A DNA stretch of 32,484 nt from CAZWLD01 sp964634685 (GTDB taxonomy: Bacteria; Bacillota_I; Bacilli_A; Acholeplasmatales; JAEDCM01): positions 1-32,484 of the forward strand of contig CAZWLD010000024.1 of the NCBI GenBank assembly GCA_964634685.1, read 5' to 3'. The translations under genes were made by a program, and so were the position numbers. The notes under the pieces were generated by a model. It was not told the DNA's origin, did no database searches, and was given only the letters and a program-made list of their open reading frames with translations. Of this stretch, positions 16,229 through 22,693 are shown in pieces; position 1 is the stretch's first letter; each line of letters begins with the position of its first letter.

Positions 16229-17388
16229 TTAATAAATCCATTATAAATCTTACGTCCACGCTTTAAGCTATCCTCTTGATTACCAAAATTAATTGGTCGT
16301 TCCCATCCGCATTGCTCATCTAATGGGAAATTTGAAACAAGCATAATATCGTTGCTTTTGCAATTTTTTAATAAGGCATAAAGGGTTTTCGGGTCATATT
16401 CTAAAATTTGATATGTGATGTCACGATATTTAAAATAGCTTCCTAATAAAATATCAACACTTGAGTTACCGGAATGAATTGCCCTTAAAGCCACTAAAAT
16501 CATTTTAGCTGATTTGACTTCAATTTCCTGAACAACTGGGGCCGGCTCCTCAATCACCACGCGCTTCGGCTCATATTTGGGTTCCTCTGGCTGATATTTC
16601 GGTTCCGCAGGCTCATATCTAAATTCTTCAACCTTTACCTCAGGAATTGGCTCTTCCTTTTTCGATTCATTAACAATCTGCCTTAGGGTTTGCATTTCTT
16701 CCTCTAGGCTAAAAGCCTTTTCCTCAGTGTGATGATATACTTCTTGTTTTGGAATTTTATCAAGCATCACAAATCCCATATCATCATCAACCTTTGGTGG
16801 CCCCTCATAAACAATTTCTTCCTTCTGCTCATAGCCATAATTTTGATTTAAAGCTGGAGCATATTCTTGACTCATTTCATTGATAAACTTAAAATCTAAG
16901 GTTTTTTGTAAATAGACAGGAATATCATTATTACCGAAAAGGAAATAATCATCCTGATGAAGCTTTTGTTTGATTAAAACAGAAGCATTTTTACGAATCC
17001 GATCTTGCTTGGATTTAATGATATGGTATTCCTTTGTGACAAGCTCACGGTATCTGATATCCCGTTCTTTACTAATGTCAAAATAATTCATAGAATTACG
17101 GGGAACAATAATCATATGACTTAAGCGTAATGTTGCGAGTAAATCGGTGTTTTTATCTACTAAGCGAATAATCGGCAAGGAATCCTTCTTGGCGCCTCCT
17201 CGATAATAATCACTTTCCTTAGGCGAACACAAAGGAATTGAATAAAGAACATCACCAATATTTAGGCAAACATAAAGACGGCGATGACGACTCTTCTCTT
17301 TGCGATTTGGCAAAATATCAATTTGATATTGTTTTAAGAATTCGATATATGAATCTTCAACAGTAACTAGTTTTAAATCAAAGTCCAT
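16225..17388 (-). CDS. ToxN/AbiQ-family endoribonuclease toxin with C-terminal extension
   Basis: Residues 1 to about 172 follow the ToxN/AbiQ fold: YIEFLKQY (14-21), RRLYVCLNIG (36-45), IPLCSPK (51-57), LATLRLSHMIIVP (84-96), RYRELVTKEYHIIKSKQDRI (112-131) and LDFKFINEM (164-172). Ser55 and Lys57 match the catalytic Ser and Lys of ToxN, and Cys54 stands where ToxN has Thr. Such toxins cut RNA and are held in check by a repeated antitoxin RNA. The known proteins are about 150-200 residues; this one has 387. The extra part is an acidic linker (175-290, including PKYQPEEPKYEPK) and a C-terminal domain (about 291-387) that I do not recognise. The ATG has AAGAAGGTG upstream. Promoter, repeat-bearing leader RNA and terminator precede it, the type III layout. 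Confidence 0.82.
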   Translation of the reverse strand: MDFDLKLVTVEDSYIEFLKQYQIDILPNRKEKSRHRRLYVCLNIGDVLYSIPLCSPKESDYYRGGAKKDSLPIIRLVDKNTDLLATLRLSHMIIVPRNSMNYFDISKERDIRYRELVTKEYHIIKSKQDRIRKNASVLIKQKLHQDDYFLFGNNDIPVYLQKTLDFKFINEMSQEYAPALNQNYGYEQKEEIVYEGPPKVDDDMGFVMLDKIPKQEVYHHTEEKAFSLEEEMQTLRQIVNESKKEEPIPEVKVEEFRYEPAEPKYQPEEPKYEPKRVVIEEPAPVVQEIEVKSAKMILVALRAIHSGNSSVDILLGSYFKYRDITYQILEYDPKTLYALLKNCKSNDIMLVSNFPLDEQCGWERPINFGNQEDSLKRGRKIYNGFIK

Positions 17389-17405
17389 AATTTACACCTT
17401 CTTAG

Positions 17406-17429
17406 AAAAAAGTGATGTTTTATAACATC
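17406..17429 (-). terminator. Terminator between antitoxin RNA and toxin gene
   Basis: On the minus strand GATGTT (17429-17424) pairs with AACATC (17419-17414) around a four-base loop, with six T after it (17411-17406). A leaky terminator between antitoxin RNA and toxin is typical of type III systems. Confidence 0.75.
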
Positions 17430-17495
17430 TCTTGGATGTACATAAACACCACTTGCGACTATAATCTCCCACTTAATGGTGGGGAAACACCTGAT
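17430..17495 (-). ncRNA. Putative type III antitoxin RNA (ToxI/CptI-like)
   Basis: The predicted transcript begins near 17495 and runs to the terminator at 17429-17406, in front of the ToxN-like gene and on the same strand. GGTGTTT occurs at 17491-17485 and again at 17450-17444, a period of 41 bases. Downstream of each the sequence stays partly alike (…CCA..AAG.G..G..TTATA), so there is one full unit and a second that merges into the terminator. Unit 1 can form a stem, CCCAC (17483-17479) with GTGGG (17472-17468). Few, roughly 40-nt repeats are like the CptIN family. Processing and inhibition by this RNA are inferred from the layout. Confidence 0.65.
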
Positions 17496-17501
17496 ACTAA
17501 T

Positions 17502-17530
17502 ATTATACAAAATATATCGCTTTTTGTCAA
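17502..17530 (-). promoter_or_regulatory. Strong promoter of the type III toxin-antitoxin unit
   Basis: Consensus TTGACA (17530-17525) and TATAAT (17507-17502) lie on the minus strand with a 17-base spacer. It is the best consensus promoter in the window, in line with the need for excess antitoxin RNA. Confidence 0.88.
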
Positions 17531-17583
17531 ATAAAATTATTTTTTATAAAACCGCTTTATTAAGCCTTTTTTCAAAAATATTA

Positions 17584-17612
17584 TTGAAAAAAACTAAAAA
17601 AAATGATAAGAT
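17584..17612 (+). promoter_or_regulatory. Promoter of pepT
   Basis: TTGAAA (17584-17589) and TAAGAT (17607-17612) on the plus strand have a 17-base spacer and lie just before the pepT ribosome binding site. This promoter diverges from that of the toxin-antitoxin unit. Confidence 0.65.
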
Positions 17613-17630
17613 ACTAAAGAGGTGATTTTC

Positions 17631-18830
17631 TTGGAAATTGTAGAACGTTTCTTAAACTATGTTAAAATTGATACGCAATCCGATCCGAATTCTAATACCT
17701 ATCCTTCAACCTTAAAGCAACTTAATCTTGCGAATTTATTAGTTAGTGAATTAAAGGAATTAGGATTAGCAAATGCTTCTGTTGATAAATATGGCTATGT
17801 GACCGCTCTTCTTGAGGGTGATAAAGCAAGACATTCGGTTGCCTTTTTAGCCCATATGGATACATCCTTCGATATGAGTGGAAAAAATGTTAAACCGCAA
17901 ATAATCGAAAACTATGATGGCGAGGATGTCAAGCTAAACGAAAATCTAACGATGTATATTAAAGACTTCCCTCATCTTTCCGAATATCGTGGCCATGATA
18001 TGATTTTTACCGATGGAACGACACTTCTTGGAGCGGATGATAAGGCTGGTATTGCCATCATCATGGATGCCATTAGTAAATTAATAAACGATAAAAATCA
18101 TGGTGATATTTATATTGCCTTTACTCCTGATGAAGAGGTTGGAGAGGGCGTTACTTATTTTAATCTTGAAAACTTTAAAGCGGATTTTGCTTATACTCTT
18201 GATGGCGATAAGGCCGGTGGTATCGAATATGAAAACTTCAATGCCGCAAGCTGTATTATTAATGTCACTGGCAAAAGCATTCACCCAGGCTCCGCAAAGG
18301 GAAAAATGGTCAATGCATTAAAAGAACTCTTCCGCTTTGATCAAATGCTTCCATTACATATGGTGCCAGAGGCTACTGAGGGCTATGAGGGCTTCAATCA
18401 CTTAACTGATTTATCAGGGTCAGTTGAAAAAGCAACAGCTCATTACATCATTAGAAATCATGATATTGAATTATTTAATAAACAAAAGGAGGATTTTCAA
18501 AGGATTGCTCAGTATCTAAATGCCGAATTAGGCTATGAGGCTTTCCAAGTCGAAATCAAGGATAGCTATTATAATATGGCTTCAATTATCAATGAAAATT
18601 ATGAAATAATTGAAATCGCTCAAGAGGCCACAAAATTAGCTGGCTTAACTCCCTTTTCCAAGCCAATTCGTGGAGGAACCGATGGTGCTCGATTAACCTT
18701 TATGGGTCTTCCCACTCCTAATTTAGGTACTGGTGGCGGAAATTTCCACGGAAAATACGAATATCTATCCATTAATGAAATGAAAAAAGCGAGCGAAATT
18801 GTTGTTAATATCGCTCACCTTGTTAAATAA
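17631..18830 (+). CDS. pepT: Peptidase T (aminotripeptidase)
   Basis: This M20B-family zinc peptidase releases the N-terminal residue from tripeptides in the cytoplasm. In the numbering of the longest frame (from 17622), metal ligands are His78 in AHMD (77-80), the bridging Asp in LGADDKAG (136-142), the Glu pair in PDEEVGEG (169-176), Asp194 in YTLDGDKAGG, and the late His in GGGNFHGKYEY. The general-base Glu lies in the DEE segment. The conserved RGGTDGARLTFMG near the C-terminus is present. The TTG at 17631 is the likely start, six bases after AAAGAGGTG; the GTG at 17622 is part of that ribosome binding site. This gives 399 residues, a normal length. It stands alone and is convergent with priA. 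Confidence 0.95.
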   Translation: MEIVERFLNYVKIDTQSDPNSNTYPSTLKQLNLANLLVSELKELGLANASVDKYGYVTALLEGDKARHSVAFLAHMDTSFDMSGKNVKPQIIENYDGEDVKLNENLTMYIKDFPHLSEYRGHDMIFTDGTTLLGADDKAGIAIIMDAISKLINDKNHGDIYIAFTPDEEVGEGVTYFNLENFKADFAYTLDGDKAGGIEYENFNAASCIINVTGKSIHPGSAKGKMVNALKELFRFDQMLPLHMVPEATEGYEGFNHLTDLSGSVEKATAHYIIRNHDIELFNKQKEDFQRIAQYLNAELGYEAFQVEIKDSYYNMASIINENYEIIEIAQEATKLAGLTPFSKPIRGGTDGARLTFMGLPTPNLGTGGGNFHGKYEYLSINEMKKASEIVVNIAHLVK

Positions 18831-18854
18831 AGCCTCCCAAAGGGAGACTTTTTT
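18831..18854. terminator. Bidirectional terminator between pepT and priA
   Basis: CTCCC (18834-18838) pairs with GGGAG (18842-18846), extended by AG/CT pairs beyond one mismatch. Six T follow on the plus strand (18849-18854), and TTTATTT follows on the minus strand, so it can end both convergent genes. Confidence 0.85.
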
Positions 18855-21153
18855 ATTGTTTATCGATGATAATACTAATATCTCCTTGATATATTTCATT
18901 CAAGGATTGTAAGAAATCATCAATATTTTGATTGTATTTTAAGGTGATTTGAATCCGGTATCGATTATTAATTCGGGAAATCATACAATCAGATGGACCT
19001 AAGACATCAATACTTTGATCTAAGCCCATAATGATTTTTTTAGCTTCTTTATATAAATCAGCTCTTGATGGTCCTGTTAATATTAAAGAACACATTTCAC
19101 AAAAAGGCTTATATCGTAAAAGTTTTCTTATTTCCATTTCTGAATTATAGAAGCCTAAATAATTATTTGTTGTCGCGGATTGGATGCTATAGTGATCACT
19201 ATCATAGGCTTGAATAACAACGTGCCCTTCCTTTTCATGGCGACCTGCCCGTCCTGAAACCTGACTAATTAAATCAAAGGTTTTTTCGCTTGAACGATAG
19301 TCAGGCATTTTTAATATCAAATCGGCCATTAAGATTCCAACAACCGTGACATTAGGAAAATCAAGTCCCTTCGCAATCATTTGAGTTCCAACCAAAATAT
19401 CCGCTTCGTGATTACCGAACGACTGTAAAATGGCTTCATGACTACCTTTTTTTGTTGTTGTGTCTTGGTCCATTCGTAACACTCGAGCCGAAGGAAAAGC
19501 TTTATTTATTTCTTCAACGATTTTTTCCGTTCCAACGCCAACATACTTAATAAACTTCGAATTGCAGGAAGGACATAAAGATACATTAGGTCGTTGATAA
19601 CCACAGTAATGGCACTTTAAATAATCATGATCTAAATGATAGGTCAAGGTAACATCACAATTAGGGCATTTGATGGTATCGCCGCAGCTTCGGCACATTA
19701 CAAATGAAGAATGCCCTCTCCTATTTAATAATAAAATTATTTGTTCATTCTTTGCTAAAGCCTCATCAATTAAATCGTGCAAGGATTGCGAAAAAATGCT
19801 TTTATTTCCATTTTTTAATTCTTCTCGCATATTGACTAAAATGGCTTGAGGCAAAGGCTTATTATTAGCTCTTTTCTTCATTTCTAGCAATTGAAGCTTT
19901 TCTCCTAAAGCATCATAATAATCACATACATTTGGCGTTGCGCTTCCTAAAACGAGGGGCGCATGATGATAATTTGATCGAAATTTGGCAATATCCTTAG
20001 CATCGTAGCGCGGAGAATCTTCTTGCTTATAGCTTGCCTCATGGGCTTCATCAATGATTATTACCCCAATATTCGTAAATGGGGCAAAAATGGCGCTTCG
20101 TGCCCCTACGACAATTTTAACCTCGTGACGCATAATTTTTCGCCATTCATCATAGCGTTCACCATCCGACAAGGCGCTGTGTAATACGGCCACCCGGTCA
20201 CCGAATCTTCCTTTAAATCTTGAAACCATTTGGGGCGTTAGACTAATCTCAGGGACTAGCATAATTGCCTCCTTACCATTATTAACAACATCTTCAATGA
20301 TATTTAAATAGACCTCTGTTTTCCCTGAGCCAGTCACTCCATGAAGCAAGAAAGATTTGGAGGTATTCAAGGCCGATTTAATTTCCTCGTAACATTTTTC
20401 TTGTTCAGGATTTAAATCCACTCTTTTATTTAGATAAGGCATTTGGGATTTAATTTCACGATAAGTTTCTTGATTATATTCTAGAACAATATCCTTTTCA
20501 ATTAACTTCGAAATAACACCAGAAGTAACTCCTAAATCATCCATCACCTGTTTTTTGGAAGCCTCACCCTTTAATAAATAATCCACAACATCCATTTGTC
20601 TTTTCGTTAAGCCCTCAAAGCACATTGCCTTTAGCTTTAGCATTTTAACCTCAATGATGGAGGCTTTTTCCTTTAAATCATATAAAATTTCCATTTTCCC
20701 TTGATTAATCTCTTCCTTAATCAAGCTCATATATGGATATAAATTCTCATTTAATTCAATGATCTCTTTTTTAAAAAAAGGCTTTAGGATATCATTGATA
20801 TCAGCATTCAAAAGCCTAAGCTTTTTTTGATAATTAACGCGCATCGCATTCGGAAGAACAGTAAAAAAGGTACTAATCAAAAAGCTATTTGTTCTTTTAG
20901 CCATATCTTGGCATATTTCCATCAATTCTGGATTTATAGCCGGAACAACATCTAAAACACGAATAATACTTTTTAAATTAGGAAATTCACTTTTCTCCTT
21001 GATTTTCACAACAAATCCAAGGAGCTTTCTTGGACCAAAGGGAACAAAAACCCTTGAGCCAACCTCGACAAAGGACAAATTATCAGGTATTAAATAATCA
21101 AAAGGACGATTGACCTGATGATTCATCACATCAACAATTACCTCACAAACCAT
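18853..21153 (-). CDS. priA: Primosomal protein N' (replication restart helicase PriA)
   Basis: PriA recognises stalled or repaired forks and reloads the replicative helicase. The product has 766 residues. The N-terminal DNA-binding domain starts VDVMNHQVNRPFDYLIP. The helicase core has Walker A GVTGSGKT at 272-279, DEAH at 368-371 and GSATP at 403-407. Eight zinc-binding cysteines lie in the usual insertion: 487, 490, 496, 499, 514, 517, 527 and 530. Later motifs include VGTQMIAKGLDFPNV and QVSGRAGR. The ATG follows AGGTG. It starts 11 bases after the rRNA methyltransferase stop and is probably in one operon with it. Some Bacilli have fmt next to priA, but here they are far apart. Confidence 0.97.
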   Translation of the reverse strand: MVCEVIVDVMNHQVNRPFDYLIPDNLSFVEVGSRVFVPFGPRKLLGFVVKIKEKSEFPNLKSIIRVLDVVPAINPELMEICQDMAKRTNSFLISTFFTVLPNAMRVNYQKKLRLLNADINDILKPFFKKEIIELNENLYPYMSLIKEEINQGKMEILYDLKEKASIIEVKMLKLKAMCFEGLTKRQMDVVDYLLKGEASKKQVMDDLGVTSGVISKLIEKDIVLEYNQETYREIKSQMPYLNKRVDLNPEQEKCYEEIKSALNTSKSFLLHGVTGSGKTEVYLNIIEDVVNNGKEAIMLVPEISLTPQMVSRFKGRFGDRVAVLHSALSDGERYDEWRKIMRHEVKIVVGARSAIFAPFTNIGVIIIDEAHEASYKQEDSPRYDAKDIAKFRSNYHHAPLVLGSATPNVCDYYDALGEKLQLLEMKKRANNKPLPQAILVNMREELKNGNKSIFSQSLHDLIDEALAKNEQIILLLNRRGHSSFVMCRSCGDTIKCPNCDVTLTYHLDHDYLKCHYCGYQRPNVSLCPSCNSKFIKYVGVGTEKIVEEINKAFPSARVLRMDQDTTTKKGSHEAILQSFGNHEADILVGTQMIAKGLDFPNVTVVGILMADLILKMPDYRSSEKTFDLISQVSGRAGRHEKEGHVVIQAYDSDHYSIQSATTNNYLGFYNSEMEIRKLLRYKPFCEMCSLILTGPSRADLYKEAKKIIMGLDQSIDVLGPSDCMISRINNRYRIQITLKYNQNIDDFLQSLNEIYQGDISIIIDKQ

Positions 21154-21164
21154 GAATAATCACC

Positions 21165-22478
21165 TCAAAAATTTCGTAATCCCTTCGGATAATAATTTTT
21201 TAAAACACCACTCTTGGCCTTAAAGCCTCCTAAAGGAGCATTTTCAACCATAATAACCCCAAAGCCATCGGCGCATGGATAATCTATCTCCTCACCGCGA
21301 AGATATTTGGTTAATCTTTCATCATCAATTGATAAATTAACTTGATTTTTGAAATATCTTCCAAAAGCCGTAAAAAGATTATGATGCGGAACAAAGCGAT
21401 CCTTAATAACTTCTCCTAAGCATACGCCATAGGAGACAACATCAATACCTTCTAAATTGATATCACACGGAACGTGATAATAATGATTATTATACAATCT
21501 AATATTCATTTTCGGATTATCTAAATATTTATCAAAAAAATCTAAAACAATTTTATTGATATTAGATTTTGGCTTATTTATGCGATAATCAGCATCTTCA
21601 GAGGAGAGCTTTTTTAAGACACATAAAAACTGACCCTCACCATTATAAAGATGGGGATATGATCTTCTTCCATATTCTAAGGTATAAGACTTTGTTAGCT
21701 TCAAAACCTCATCATTGGGCTTTAATATTTCAAAGGAATATTTATCCGTAATATATTTGATAATGTCTTCATTCTCTAATGGAGAAAAGGTACAGGTTGA
21801 ATAAATTAATAATCCATCCTGCTTGAGCATTGAAACGGCATCATCAATTATTTCCTTTTGGCGTTTACTATTTAAATTAACTAATTCTTCGCTCCATTCC
21901 TCGACTGCGCCCTCATCCTTACGAAACATTCCTTCGCCCGAGCAAGGGGCATCAATCAAAATCAAATCAAAGAATCCGGTTAGCTTCTTCTTTAAATCAC
22001 AAGGAGAAGCCGATGTTATAATGACATTTTTATATCCTAAGCGCTCGATATTACTAAATAAAACCTTACTGCGAGCTTTGTTTATTTCATTGGCAATAAC
22101 AATACCTTCATTATTTAGACTTGCTAGTTGTCCGGTTTTTCCTCCTGGAGCGGCACATAAATCAAGGATCCTAATGCCATTATCAAAATCAACGGCATAG
22201 GCAGGAAGCATCGCACTAGGGTCTTGAAGATAAACCATTCCCGAATGATGAATGGGATGACGTCCGATTTTTTCGTCCGTTTTTAAGTAGAAACAATCAT
22301 CACGGAGGTTAATTTTTTCAACCTTAAAGGGATTGATTTTTAAAAAATCCGAAACACTAATTTTTTCTTTATTTATTCTGATTGCCCGCATTGAAGGATC
22401 ATCATAGCTTTTCAAAAAGGCTTCATATTCATCATTTAGAATATCCTTCATTCGCTTTAAAAATGCTTCTTTCAACAT
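21165..22478 (-). CDS. RsmF/Sun-family rRNA (cytosine-5)-methyltransferase
   Basis: A NOL1/NOP2/Sun-family SAM-dependent enzyme that makes 5-methylcytosine in rRNA. The methyltransferase domain fills the N-terminal two thirds: SAM-binding DLCAAPGGKT at 106-115, motif IV DAPCSGEGMFRK at 176-187 with Cys179, and motif VI YSTCTFSPLENE at 226-237 with catalytic Cys229. The C-terminal third (about 300-437), with CLGEVIKDRFVPHHNLF and YLRGEEID, resembles the PUA-like region of RsmF/YebU, so 16S rRNA is the likely target. In Bacillota such proteins may have broader specificity than E. coli RsmF, so I give no symbol. The ATG is preceded by CAGGTGG. A TACAAT -10 lies near 22496-22501 without a clear -35. 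Confidence 0.9.
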   Translation of the reverse strand: MLKEAFLKRMKDILNDEYEAFLKSYDDPSMRAIRINKEKISVSDFLKINPFKVEKINLRDDCFYLKTDEKIGRHPIHHSGMVYLQDPSAMLPAYAVDFDNGIRILDLCAAPGGKTGQLASLNNEGIVIANEINKARSKVLFSNIERLGYKNVIITSASPCDLKKKLTGFFDLILIDAPCSGEGMFRKDEGAVEEWSEELVNLNSKRQKEIIDDAVSMLKQDGLLIYSTCTFSPLENEDIIKYITDKYSFEILKPNDEVLKLTKSYTLEYGRRSYPHLYNGEGQFLCVLKKLSSEDADYRINKPKSNINKIVLDFFDKYLDNPKMNIRLYNNHYYHVPCDINLEGIDVVSYGVCLGEVIKDRFVPHHNLFTAFGRYFKNQVNLSIDDERLTKYLRGEEIDYPCADGFGVIMVENAPLGGFKAKSGVLKNYYPKGLRNF

Positions 22479-22693
22479 AAAACCACCTGCATTAATTGTA
22501 CCATGGAATGGAAAAAAAGTGTATTATAAATACCAGAAGCTTAGTAAAATATGTAGAAAAAATATAAAATTGCTTAAGGGAATACCATTTTTTTGTAAGA
22601 TAATTGATTGAAGATAAGTCAATATTTTTTTTGTTATTTTATAAACGTTAATATTTTACCTATCATTTTCACTTTCATATTACTTTTCCTCCA

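Noticed and set aside
21823..22200. A 125-codon plus-strand frame inside the rRNA methyltransferase gene
   Set aside because: It lies wholly within a well-supported minus-strand gene, has no ribosome binding site and no family resemblance. Similar antisense frames inside addA, addB, the lipoprotein gene and infB were dropped for the same reason.
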